The notes: generated by a model not told the origin, from the letters alone. DNA of 12,663 bases from Candidatus Nitrosopumilus sp. (GCA_013002265.1 JABDKK010000102.1:1-12663), one strand, 5' to 3'. Counted from the stretch's first letter, positions 1-5,041 are shown. Numbers and translations are program-made.

Positions 1-483
1 AACGGATTAGAACAGAACCAAAATGAGATCGCCGATATGATAAAAGAAAATACAATTGCATTAGATGCACAGATTGTCGCACTTCAAGCAGAATTAGAGA
101 ATCGAATCGCACTTTTAGAAGCAAAAGTTAGAGGTGAAATAGCTGCTAATTGTACTGTACGTGGACCAGGTGTTGACTTGCATGGGTGTGACCTCAGTAA
201 CGCTAGACTCAATTTCAATTGGCTCAGTGACGCTAACCTCAGTTTTGCTGACCTCAGTTTTGCTGACCTCAGTAACGCTGACCTCAGTTTTGCTGACCTC
301 AGTAACGCTAACCTCGCAGGTGCTAACCTCGCAGGTGCTAACCTCCATGGTGCTAGCCTCCGTGGTGCTAACATGGAAGAAACCCACCTCAATAGTGCTG
401 ACCTCACCGGTGTAGACTTTACTTTTTGTGTTGGAACACCTATAGGAGTACCTAATGCAGGATCACTGCCAACCTGCTCATAA
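1..483 (+). CDS. Pentapeptide-repeat protein with N-terminal coiled coil, 5' partial
   Basis: The reading frame is open to the left edge of the window, so the ATG at position 37 is probably internal and the true start is missing. The first ~50 visible codons form an amphipathic helix with hydrophobic heptads (IALDAQIVALQAELENRIAL), a likely coiled coil. From about position 170 to 420 the protein is built of A(D/N)LSx-type pentapeptides, which in this family stack as a right-handed beta-helix. It ends in a short Cys-containing tail (GTPIGVPNAG, then PTCS). Pentapeptide proteins have no single function, and none can be assigned here. The start is missing, so export cannot be judged. The repeats are nearly identical at DNA level, suggesting recent expansion. 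A T-rich tract follows the stop. Confident on family, not on role. Confidence 0.85.
   Translation, partial: NGLEQNQNEIADMIKENTIALDAQIVALQAELENRIALLEAKVRGEIAANCTVRGPGVDLHGCDLSNARLNFNWLSDANLSFADLSFADLSNADLSFADLSNANLAGANLAGANLHGASLRGANMEETHLNSADLTGVDFTFCVGTPIGVPNAGSLPTCS
232..366 (+). repeat. Nine tandem 15-bp units coding pentapeptides
   Basis: Nine consecutive 15-bp units begin with GCT at 232, 247, 262, 277, 292, 307, 322, 337 and 352. The first core alternates between AGTTTT and AGTAAC variants of GCTGACCTC; the later units carry GCAGGT, CATGGT or CGTGGT. Each unit codes one pentapeptide. Because 15 is a multiple of three, several other frames stay open across the array and give spurious repetitive ORFs. 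Confidence 0.9.
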
Positions 484-497
484 AACTTCAAACCCTC

Positions 498-513
498 TTT
501 TTCTTTTTTCTAA
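498..513 (+). terminator. T-rich terminator after the pentapeptide gene
   Basis: TTTTTCTTTTTTCTAA lies 15 bases after the stop codon with no hairpin. Archaeal intrinsic termination generally relies on such T tracts. The final ten bases recur after the next two genes. Confidence 0.5.
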
Positions 514-639
514 TCGCTAGTCAGTCTCATCCTCGTCGGAACTGCGCCTTGCAGGCCTGATTGGGACATACATGATTGTCAATGCAACGTATCGCAAAAT
601 TCGGTATTTAGCACTCACTGAGAAATTGTTCATCCGGGT

Positions 640-645
640 TTTATA
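640..645 (+). promoter_or_regulatory. TATA box for the 35-residue Cys/His protein
   Basis: TTTATA is centred about 24 bases before the ATG at 667, the spacing expected when transcription starts at or next to the start codon (leaderless mRNA). Confidence 0.5.
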
Positions 646-666
646 CGAATTTTGAAAGCGCAAGAT

Positions 667-774
667 ATGGAAGAATTTCACTATCAGCTGAGCTGCGGAT
701 GCCTGATCCACGACGACTCTGGCGAACTGCACGCGGAGTGTGTCTCTCATGAGCAGATGCATTTCGCACAATAA
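667..774 (+). CDS. 35-residue Cys/His-rich mini protein, putative zinc binder
   Basis: This small ORF codes 35 residues with CGC at positions 10-12, Cys25, and His22, His28 and His32, a plausible single metal site. The N-terminal EEFHYQL followed by CGCLIH looks like a folded small protein rather than random sequence. A TATA box is centred about 24 bases upstream and there is no Shine-Dalgarno site, fitting a leaderless transcript. A long T-rich tract follows the stop within about ten bases. It lies alone between the pentapeptide and collagen-like genes. A longer antisense ORF (517-771) covers it but has no promoter or recognisable features. The function is unknown; zinc binding is inferred only from the ligands. 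Confidence 0.6.
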   Translation: MEEFHYQLSCGCLIHDDSGELHAECVSHEQMHFAQ

Positions 775-780
775 TCATGA

Positions 781-802
781 CTTTTCTTTTTCTTTTTTCT
801 AA
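781..802 (+). terminator. T-rich terminator after the 35-residue gene
   Basis: Three T runs (4, 5 and 6) separated by single C residues start 7 bases after the stop codon and end in TTTTTTCTAA, the same motif as after the flanking genes. Confidence 0.5.
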
Positions 803-860
803 AATCAATTGATTGTTTGTCTACAAATTTTGTAAATACTAGTTTTCGTTTATTTTTTTA

Positions 861-1394
861 ATGCCAAGTAAAAAATCAATCTCAACTAGAAAAATTAAGA
901 CCGTCAAAGGATCACGTGGACCAAAAGGCAAATCTGGGCCAAGAGGACCACGAGGACCACCTGGCAAACCTGGAAAAAAAGGTCCAAAAGGCCTAGGTAA
1001 AAGAGGCCCTCCTGGTAGACGAGGTCCACCCGGACCAAAAGGCCCACAAGGAGAACAAGGCCCACAAGGAGAACAAGGTCCACTTGGTCTACAAGGCATG
1101 CAAGGTCCACCCGGATCAGAGGGATCAGTTGGTCCTCAAGGACCAGAAGGTCCAGACAAACCATTTATCGGTGAAGTTAGACTGTTTGCTGGAAATTTTG
1201 CACCAAAGGATTGGGCCTTTTGTGAGGGACAACTCCTTTCAATTGTTGACAACACAACTCTCTTCAGTATTTTGGGCACCACTTATGGTGGAAATGGACA
1301 AACAACATTTGGACTTCCAGATCTAAGTGATCAGGAACCAGGAACAGTTCACTACATAATTGCATTACAGGGACTGTACCCTTCACACAATTAG
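861..1394 (+). CDS. Collagen-like protein with phage tail-collar domain
   Basis: A basic N-terminus of 16 residues leads into about 27 collagen Gly-X-Y triplets (residues 17-99), broken once by a two-residue unit (Gly44-Leu45). The first triplets are Lys/Arg-rich and the later ones Gln/Glu-rich. Residues ~102-177 match the phage Tail Collar / microcystin-dependent (MdpB) family: IGEVRLFAGNFAP, WAFCEGQLL, LFSILGTTYGG, FGLPDL, and the closing IALQGLYPS. The Gly-rich, QMPAHTH-bearing middle of full-length collar proteins is missing, so the domain is compact. No signal peptide or membrane segment is visible. By family it should form a trimeric triple-helical stalk with a receptor-binding or virion-decoration tip. 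It could be a tail-fibre remnant or a captured surface protein. A weak TATA-like TAAATACT lies at 833-840. Family confidence is high; the host or viral role is unknown. Confidence 0.92.
   Translation: MPSKKSISTRKIKTVKGSRGPKGKSGPRGPRGPPGKPGKKGPKGLGKRGPPGRRGPPGPKGPQGEQGPQGEQGPLGLQGMQGPPGSEGSVGPQGPEGPDKPFIGEVRLFAGNFAPKDWAFCEGQLLSIVDNTTLFSILGTTYGGNGQTTFGLPDLSDQEPGTVHYIIALQGLYPSHN
1041..1076 (+). repeat. Perfect 18-bp tandem duplication in the collagen region
   Basis: GGCCCACAAGGAGAACAA occurs twice head to tail, coding GPQGEQ twice. It shows expansion of the collagen stalk by slippage or unequal recombination. Confidence 0.9.
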
Positions 1395-1412
1395 ATAAAT
1401 ACAATCCCCTCC

Positions 1413-1422
1413 TTTTTTCTAA
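1413..1422 (+). terminator. T-rich terminator after the collagen-like gene
   Basis: TTTTTTCTAA follows a C-rich CCCCTCC about 18 bases after the stop codon. It is the third copy of the same ten bases downstream of consecutive genes. Confidence 0.5.
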
Positions 1423-1473
1423 CAAATACTCAGCTTTTACCACTACTCTAAGTATATCCAAAATTCTAAAACC

Positions 1474-1581
1474 ATGAATATCTCGGCGAATCTCAAATAC
1501 TTCATTTACGATACAATTTGGAATTTTTTTCTGAGATTGAATATTGAATTGGAAGAAATCTACAGCAAGGATTGGAAGTAA
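1474..1581 (+). CDS. Possible 35-residue protein, aromatic-rich
   Basis: ATG at 1474 opens 35 codons rich in aromatic and hydrophobic residues (LKYFIYDTIWNFFLRL), ending with a charged helix-like tail (IELEEIYSKDW). A TATATC at 1453-1458 is only ~19 bases upstream, shorter than ideal. It overlaps the 5' end of the next ORF (TTG at 1544) in another frame. Either the two are coupled, with the second actually starting at the ATG at 1586 five bases after this stop, or this ORF is spurious. No family is recognised. Confidence 0.3.
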   Translation: MNISANLKYFIYDTIWNFFLRLNIELEEIYSKDWK

Positions 1582-1735
1582 CTTTATGATATCATTTTTT
1601 GGCTCCTTTGCTACGTTTGATTTTGTGACTGATGTGCCTGATGATAGTCTGATTCTTGGCTCTGCTATTTTTTCTGGAGTTATGATGATGCTGTCTGTGG
1701 GATATGAGATGAGAAGGTATGCAGAAGGAATCTAA
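1544..1735 (+). CDS. Small hydrophobic protein, two possible membrane segments
   Basis: From the TTG at 1544 the product has 63 residues. It has a basic amphipathic N-terminus (NWKKSTARIGSNF), a hydrophobic segment (FMISFFGSFATF), an acidic turn (DVPDD), a second hydrophobic segment (LILGSAIFSGVMMMLSV) and a charged tail (EMRRYAEG). A TGA immediately upstream fixes the frame, so the alternatives are TTG 1544 or ATG 1586 (49 residues). I prefer TTG because the basic N-terminus looks coding. Two short membrane spans around an acidic loop with a charged tail resemble holin-like or other small accessory membrane proteins near viral genes. That comparison is architectural only, and no named family is recognised. 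Confidence 0.5.
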   Translation: MNWKKSTARIGSNFMISFFGSFATFDFVTDVPDDSLILGSAIFSGVMMMLSVGYEMRRYAEGI

Positions 1736-1806
1736 ATATTCCAATTCAAGGTGCTGGTATGCCAGGGCACTGTCGTATCTGATACTGATTCATGGTGAAG
1801 AAGATT

Positions 1807-1813
1807 AAAAAAA
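1807..1813 (-). terminator. T7 tract after the Lys/Ala-rich gene
   Basis: Seven A residues on the plus strand are a T7 run on the coding strand, 17 bases beyond the stop codon of the 31-residue gene at 1831-1926. Confidence 0.4.
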
Positions 1814-1830
1814 TTATCAAAGAATGGATC

Positions 1831-1926
1831 TTATTTCTTTGACTTTTTTGCTGTAGATTTTTTAGCTGCAGATTTCTTTGCTGTTGTCTTTTTAGCTGCA
1901 GTTTTTGGTTTAGCTTTGGTAGCCAT
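1831..1926 (-). CDS. 31-residue Lys/Ala-rich histone-H1-like peptide
   Basis: On the minus strand, ATG at 1926 opens 31 codons consisting almost only of Lys, Ala, Thr and Ser, with one Pro. The pattern is AKPKTAAKKTTAKKSAAKKS with further AKK repeats to the stop. This is the composition and periodicity of histone H1 C-terminal tails and of bacterial H1-like proteins: disordered, strongly basic, expected to bind DNA or RNA nonspecifically. A T7 terminator follows. Upstream, AT-rich elements at 1937-1947 and 1956-1963 could be the TATA box, so the transcription start is uncertain. A 72-codon ORF in another frame of the same strand is a shadow of this low-complexity gene. The same window encodes a folded archaeal histone at 9362-9583, so a linker-histone-like or RNA-binding role is possible but inferred. 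Confidence 0.7.
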   Translation of the reverse strand: MATKAKPKTAAKKTTAKKSAAKKSTAKKSKK

Positions 1927-2153
1927 CTTCTTTTTTTAAAATATGATTTCATTTCAATAAACATAATGAATATTATTTGATTGCATGCATAAATTACAAA
2001 ACACTTCTCTAGTGGAATTATCTAAAAACAGTTTTTAGAATTTGCTGGAACACATAACCAATCTTCACTGCCGTTGCCGAATCTCAACCAGAGGAACCCG
2101 TATGAGGTGTATCTGCAACACAGTGAAACCAACTTTATGAAATAATAGCATGC

Positions 2154-2159
2154 TTTATC
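2154..2159 (+). promoter_or_regulatory. TATA-like element before the interrupted ORF
   Basis: TTTATC is centred about 27 bases before the ATG at 2184, correct for a leaderless start. Confidence 0.35.
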
Positions 2160-2183
2160 AGTGTAGAACGTTCATTACATAAC

Positions 2184-2498
2184 ATGAATCGTTGCAGTAA
2201 GAGAAGAATGGATATTTTTGATCATCTCTTTACATTTACAATGAACAACTCTGATGGAAAAAATTAGAATTCACCCCAGCACAACACTATTCTAAATGAT
2301 CTGGTTTTATCTTTCCAGTTCCAATGTAATTTCTTGCGGGAGATTATCATCAGGATAAGAGATGGGGATTACCTATACTTTCAGTCAGCTGCCAACAATT
2401 CAGGATTGAGAGTAGATGAGAAACTAGAGGAGATCATCCAATATTGCATAATTATAGAGAGAAACAGGAAGAGATTTACCCAGAAATTACTTTACTAG
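2184..2498 (+). pseudogene. Hypothetical gene interrupted by one in-frame TAG
   Basis: ATG at 2184 opens 27 codons (MNRCSKRRMDIFDHLF at the start) and hits TAG at 2265-2267. The same frame then stays open for 76 more codons to TAG at 2496-2498, with no ATG in the second part. The second part has coding-like sequence: FLREIIIRIRDGDYLYFQS, GLRVDEKLEEIIQYC and ERNRKRF, charged and helix-forming. A run of 76 codons with no stop is unlikely by chance at this AT content. A TATA-like element sits 27 bases before the ATG. The simplest reading is a ~103-codon gene broken by one nonsense mutation. Separate short genes or UAG readthrough are less likely. I recognise no family. Confidence 0.5.
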
Positions 2499-2545
2499 AC
2501 TTTGGGTCCTACTTTCCATTATGATCCTTGAGAATCAACAAAAAC

Positions 2546-2555
2546 GTTATACATT
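2546..2555 (+). promoter_or_regulatory. TATA box for the 31-residue Cys-rich gene
   Basis: GTTATACATT is centred 25-26 bases before the ATG at 2576, fitting a leaderless transcript. Confidence 0.5.
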
Positions 2556-2575
2556 TTCATTTTCCAAAACCATCC

Positions 2576-2671
2576 ATGTCATCTAATTTGTGGTGTTTTC
2601 ATTGTTCACTCATAGTTGACCATCCAACTGAGAAGGGAAAATGTAAATGTGTATGTCATAAAGACGATTGA
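2576..2671 (+). CDS. 31-residue Cys-rich mini protein, putative zinc binder
   Basis: ATG at 2576 codes 31 residues with Cys7-x2-Cys10 (CFHC), then Cys23-x-Cys25-x-Cys27-His28 (CKCVCH). Five Cys plus His9, His16 and His28 give more than enough ligands for one zinc. The paired-knuckle layout (CxxC, ~12 residues, CxC) is shared in outline with the proteins at 8554 and 5164. A TATA box lies 25-26 bases upstream with no Shine-Dalgarno site, and a T7 run (2694-2700) follows the stop. It converges on the short RHH-like ORF that ends at 2706. Many standard gene callers would drop this length. No function can be assigned. Confidence 0.6.
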   Translation: MSSNLWCFHCSLIVDHPTEKGKCKCVCHKDD

Positions 2672-2693
2672 TTAAAGGCAGTTACTTGAAAGA

Positions 2694-2700
2694 TTTTTTT
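2694..2700 (+). terminator. T7 tract after the 31-residue Cys-rich gene
   Basis: TTTTTTT starts 23 bases after the stop codon at 2669-2671, between two convergent small genes. Confidence 0.4.
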
Positions 2701-2705
2701 AACTA

Positions 2706-2822
2706 CTAAACAATTTGAGAAAAACTCACATTTTTATCGGATTTTCTAATTTGCTCAGCCTGAAGTTTTCTCAGTTTTGCTATCAAGCCATCATCAAGTA
2801 TTATTGTGATTCTTTTTGCCAT
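2706..2822 (-). CDS. Short ribbon-helix-helix-like protein, apparently truncated
   Basis: ATG at 2822 (minus strand) codes 38 residues: MAKRITIILDDGL, then a helix IAKLRKLQAEQIRKS, a linker, and VSFSQIV. This is the ribbon-helix-helix (MetJ/Arc/CopG) plan: a beta-strand that inserts in the DNA major groove, helix 1, a turn and the start of helix 2. Helix 2 stops after four residues at two consecutive TAG codons, and the codons directly beyond read LKK, as if helix 2 once continued. A good TATA element at 2838-2851 lies ~23 bases upstream. It is either a naturally minimal RHH peptide or a gene cut at its C-terminus. Without helix 2 it could not form the normal RHH dimer, so if expressed it may be inactive or interfere with relatives. 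Confidence 0.6.
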   Translation of the reverse strand: MAKRITIILDDGLIAKLRKLQAEQIRKSDKNVSFSQIV

Positions 2823-2837
2823 GAAGATACTATGCTG

Positions 2838-2851
2838 TTATAAAATTAATA
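2838..2851 (-). promoter_or_regulatory. TATA box for the short RHH-like gene
   Basis: The plus strand TTATAAAATTAATA reads TATTAATTTTATAA on the coding strand, centred ~23 bases before the ATG at 2822. Confidence 0.5.
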
Positions 2852-2870
2852 CAAAGATATTCAATCTACG

Positions 2871-2981
2871 TCAAACCTGAACCAATTTTTTCTTGCAATT
2901 GGGACAAAATATTACTAAAACACCATGTTCCAAGAACTGTGTAAAATCACAATTAACACACTTCCAAACGCTCATCTCCAT
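2871..2981 (-). CDS. Zinc-ribbon mini protein, member of a tandem pair
   Basis: Minus-strand ORF of 36 codons (ATG 2981) or 34 codons (in-frame ATG 2975). I list the longer because a TATTATTATTA element at 3007-3017 is about 31 bases before it. Numbered from the second Met: VWKCVNCD at 3-10, a hydrophobic strand region, then FCPNCKKK. The spacing is Cys6-x2-Cys9-x14-Cys24-x2-Cys27, a standard two-knuckle zinc ribbon. The next gene upstream on the same strand (3078-3197) has the same C-x2-C-x14-C-x2-C spacing and the same WKCxxCD start, so the two are paralogues. Such ribbons bind one zinc and commonly contact nucleic acid or protein. No specific role can be assigned. Confidence 0.62.
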   Translation of the reverse strand: MEMSVWKCVNCDFTQFLEHGVLVIFCPNCKKKLVQV

Positions 2982-3077
2982 TATCATATAGTTCTATGAC
3001 AAACTGTAATAATAATAGGTTCATTCAGGAATTGAACATTTGTTCATTTAAGTTGGTTTTAATGAGAATTGCTTTGT

Positions 3078-3197
3078 CTAGAGTTTCATCTCTGTCATAT
3101 TTTTCCTGCAACCAACACACTTTGGATTTGGCACATCAGAGTTTAGTACAAAGTAAATATCACAATCTATGCATTTCCAAATAATTACTCCCATCAT
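3078..3197 (-). CDS. Zinc-ribbon mini protein, paralogue of the neighbour
   Basis: ATG ATG at 3197/3194 opens 39 residues with IWKCIDCD (6-13), a hydrophobic stretch IYFVLN, PNPKCVGCRK (24-32) and a charged tail. The cysteines are Cys9-x2-Cys12-x14-Cys27-x2-Cys30, identical in spacing to the 2871-2981 protein. An AT-rich TATA element (3219-3229) is centred 27 bases before the first ATG, so the first Met is favoured and the mRNA is likely leaderless. A 62-codon plus-strand ORF over the same DNA (2996-3184) lacks such features and is a shadow. Zinc binding is inferred from the knuckles; the function is unknown. Confidence 0.65.
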   Translation of the reverse strand: MMGVIIWKCIDCDIYFVLNSDVPNPKCVGCRKNMTEMKL

Positions 3198-3218
3198 GTC
3201 TAATTGTAGGCAAAACTC

Positions 3219-3229
3219 AAATAAAAAAT
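3219..3229 (-). promoter_or_regulatory. TATA box for the second zinc-ribbon gene
   Basis: ATTTTTTATTT on the minus strand is centred 27 bases before the ATG at 3197. Confidence 0.45.
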
Positions 3230-3298
3230 CAATGACACAAAAAATGAACTATTGTTTGATTTAGTTTAATTAAAGTACCTACAAGTCTTCAGTCATGA

Positions 3299-3318
3299 AA
3301 TTACTATATTCAGTAATT
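3299..3318. repeat. 7-bp inverted repeat, AATTACT/AGTAATT
   Basis: AATTACT, six bases, then AGTAATT: perfect 7-bp arms between the stop of the split zinc-finger gene (minus, ends 3339) and the promoter of the zinc-ribbon gene (minus, 3197). It could be a weak terminator stem or a protein site. It is AT-rich, so chance cannot be excluded. Confidence 0.3.
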
Positions 3319-3338
3319 ATAAAATATTCATGTAGTTT

Positions 3339-3640
3339 CTAACTAAACACCTGAACTTTGACATTCGTATCGTCTGACAATATCCTTTTTGCATGAACCT
3401 CGCAGTATCGCATGATATCTCTAAAATACGGCTTTGAGTCATTGCCACGAAAGTAATGCCTCATCAACTTGACATATCCTTCGGCATTGCAGTAAAGGGC
3501 ATTGCATATCAAAAAAATCTCTCCATTCTGACCAAGTGAGCAACATGCCAGACACACCTACGATGATACCAATGATCACACCTGACCCTGCATTCGTTCA
3601 AGTGAAGTTGTTTTTTGCATAAGGTGCAGGATATGACCAT
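3339..3640 (-). pseudogene. Cys/His-rich zinc-finger gene split by a -1 shift at a T7 run
   Basis: Two minus-strand frames overlap. Frame A (ATG 3640, stop 3509-3511) codes 43 residues with CTLCKK at 5-10 and C21-D-H23-W-Y-H26-R-R-C29. With Cys5-x2-Cys8 this matches the C-x2-C ... C-x-H-x2-H-x2-C half of a RING-H2 finger. Frame B is open from 3557 to 3339 and codes CLACC, GEIFLICNALYC, YVKLMRHYFRG, YFRDIMRYC and HAKRILSDD, a compact coding-like region with no ATG near its start, only a GTG just after TAG and no TATA box. Both frames cross a T7 run (3511-3517). One extra T there would join A to B as ...RFFLICNALYC... in about 100 codons. The best reading is one gene broken by, or misread at, a homopolymer indel. 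No function is assigned; the RING comparison is by spacing only. Confidence 0.55.
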
Positions 3641-3762
3641 GATGACTTGTAAAGATCAGTTTGTGGGATTTGCTTAAGAGGGACGGGTTATTGTAAAATG
3701 CAAAGTGAATAACAATACTTTCAGAAAGGCTATCCAAACTTTACAATGATAAAAACAATTGG

Positions 3763-4425
3763 ATGGCAGTTCCATTTGCAATAATGTTCACTTATGGTTA
3801 CGTATTTGAAAATGTGTACATTATGGTAATGTTTGGGATAATGTTACTGGCATTTTTACCTGGTATATTTTCAATTGTTTTGGCACCTGGTATTACAATA
3901 AAATTTATCAAACTACACAAAAGATTTCAAAGGAAAACCGACTACAGATATTTCTTCATAGAGAATAAAATTCCTGCACCATTGTCAATCAAGTTTGCAT
4001 TTGTAAATTCACTTTACACCATCTCCATTATGTATTCATTTCTAAACTGGACAGGATCAATGAATATGTCACAAGAAGTATCATCACTAATAGGAATGAT
4101 GATAGTAATAACAATGCCTTCACTCTTAATTGGTTCCGTACTTCATATCTCTTCGATATTATTAAAGTACACAGGACTGATGTTTGAAAATAAAAAAGAG
4201 GAGACAACAATTAAGGTGGGTGCAGAATTTAATAGTAAATTACAATGGGTTCTTTCTCCAATTCTGGTAATTTCCTTAGTTCATAGTGCTCTAGTAAATG
4301 ACTTGGATTTACCATTTTTTCTTGGTGCAGTTTTTGCAATCCTTGTGATAGGTATCTTCTCATCTTTTGTTAGTTTCTATGTTTTGAAGAAGAAGCATAT
4401 AGAAAAAATGAAAGAAGGTATCTAA
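3763..4425 (+). CDS. Multi-pass integral membrane protein, family not recognised
   Basis: The protein has 220 residues and roughly six hydrophobic segments: about 5-22, 23-45, 74-94, 106-133, 161-179 and 184-208. The loop after segment 2 is basic (KFIKLHKRFQRK) and the C-terminus is Lys-rich (KKKHIEKMKEG), so these probably face the cytoplasm. ATG at 3763 is preceded by CTTTACAA ~21 bases upstream. The frame stays open to 3709 without another good start, so a longer form with a non-ATG start is not excluded. No catalytic or transport motif is visible. It stands alone between the split zinc-finger gene and the convergent roadblock-like gene. It is a confident gene of unknown function, a transporter-like or sensor membrane protein at most. 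Confidence 0.85.
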   Translation: MAVPFAIMFTYGYVFENVYIMVMFGIMLLAFLPGIFSIVLAPGITIKFIKLHKRFQRKTDYRYFFIENKIPAPLSIKFAFVNSLYTISIMYSFLNWTGSMNMSQEVSSLIGMMIVITMPSLLIGSVLHISSILLKYTGLMFENKKEETTIKVGAEFNSKLQWVLSPILVISLVHSALVNDLDLPFFLGAVFAILVIGIFSSFVSFYVLKKKHIEKMKEGI

Positions 4426-4468
4426 GAAATAATTTAATAAAAAAGACAATCCAAATTCAACTTAAAGA

Positions 4469-4482
4469 TTAGATTAATCTAA
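4469..4482. promoter_or_regulatory. 14-bp perfect palindrome between convergent genes
   Basis: TTAGATTAATCTAA is a perfect 14-bp palindrome 44 bases after the membrane-protein stop and 113 bases beyond the end of the roadblock-like gene. It may be a protein site or a termination stem; there is no T run directly after it. Confidence 0.3.
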
Positions 4483-4594
4483 ACATTTCTCATTAAACTA
4501 AATAATTCAAATTGTAGATACTCCTGAGATTAGTTATTCCATGGCATCCAATGGATTGGGATTTTCATAATCTTAGATGGCATTGTGAAATTAA

Positions 4595-5011
4595 TTATCT
4601 TGTTGCTGATTTTTTTGCAACGTATTCGGATTCACTTTCGTCAATTATGCTCTGTATTCTGCCAGCAAGTAAATGCAAATCCAGATCAGGCTCTGCAAAC
4701 ACCAGCAGAAGATGATCACAAATATTCATAGTAATTATTGATACTTTTTCTCTGCTAATTGTAGAATATTTGAACTTGCCAAGAGAATCATTAAAATCAT
4801 TTCTAAGGCAGGATTCTAGGGCTAGTTTTACGTATGTCTGTCTTCTTTTTTCGTCATCCTCATGAGGTACAATTCCTTTTTTGAATCCTCCTGCAAATAA
4901 TTTTCCTTGTTTGTTAATTAGTCCAGCAAATCTTAGATTTTCCAATTCTAGAATATTTTCACATAGTTTCTGCATTGATTCTTTAGGATTTTCTTCTGTT
5001 ACTAAATGCAT
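4595..5011 (-). CDS. Roadblock/LC7-like protein (DUF6659-type)
   Basis: The protein has 138 residues: an N-terminal helix (MQKLCENILELENL), then LRFAGLINKQGKLFAGGF, a polar helix with EDDEKRRQTYVKLALES, strands FKYSTISREKVSIITM and HLLLVFAEPD, and a C-terminal helix (LHLLAGRIQSIIDE). The order helix, strand-turn-strand with G-x-(F/V)-x-x-GG, helix, strands, helix is the roadblock/profilin-like plan. It resembles the nitrososphaerial DUF6659 group, which I recall and cannot check here. Such proteins serve as small dimerising modules in GTPase or signal complexes; no partner gene is adjacent. The start at 5011 has an ATTTTAATACA box centred 25 bases upstream, so a leaderless mRNA is likely. Confident as a gene, moderate on family. 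Confidence 0.75.
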   Translation of the reverse strand: MHLVTEENPKESMQKLCENILELENLRFAGLINKQGKLFAGGFKKGIVPHEDDEKRRQTYVKLALESCLRNDFNDSLGKFKYSTISREKVSIITMNICDHLLLVFAEPDLDLHLLAGRIQSIIDESESEYVAKKSATR

Positions 5012-5030
5012 GACAGTAAGTTTGTTTAAT

Positions 5031-5041
5031 TGTATTAAAAT
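5031..5041 (-). promoter_or_regulatory. TATA box for the roadblock-like gene
   Basis: ATTTTAATACA on the minus strand is centred 25 bases before the ATG at 5011. Confidence 0.5.

Noticed and set aside
230..370. The 15-bp tandem array as a CRISPR array.
   Set aside because: There are no unique spacers and no 25-40 bp repeats; the units encode pentapeptides in frame.
84..491. Repetitive ORFs on the minus strand and in another plus frame across the pentapeptide region.
   Set aside because: A 15-bp unit keeps several frames open. Their Ser/Leu/Arg or Thr/Glu repeats are by-products of the real pentapeptide frame.
572..655. 27-codon plus-strand ORF before the 667 gene.
   Set aside because: No TATA box at the right distance and no conserved-looking motif; its sequence also contains the promoter of the next gene.
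517..771. 84-codon minus-strand ORF.
   Set aside because: It is antisense to the better supported 35-residue Cys/His gene, with no promoter or recognisable domain.
839..1164. Minus-strand Gly/Pro-rich and Val/Leu-rich ORFs over the collagen region.
   Set aside because: They are antisense shadows of the Gly-X-Y codons.
3511..3517. Programmed -1 frameshift at the T7 run.
   Set aside because: The preceding codon does not give a full slippery heptamer and no pseudoknot is visible downstream; an indel or a sequencing error is simpler.
3545..3622. 25-codon plus-strand ORF opposite the split zinc-finger gene.
   Set aside because: No promoter, and it lies fully antisense to a frame with strong Cys/His patterning.
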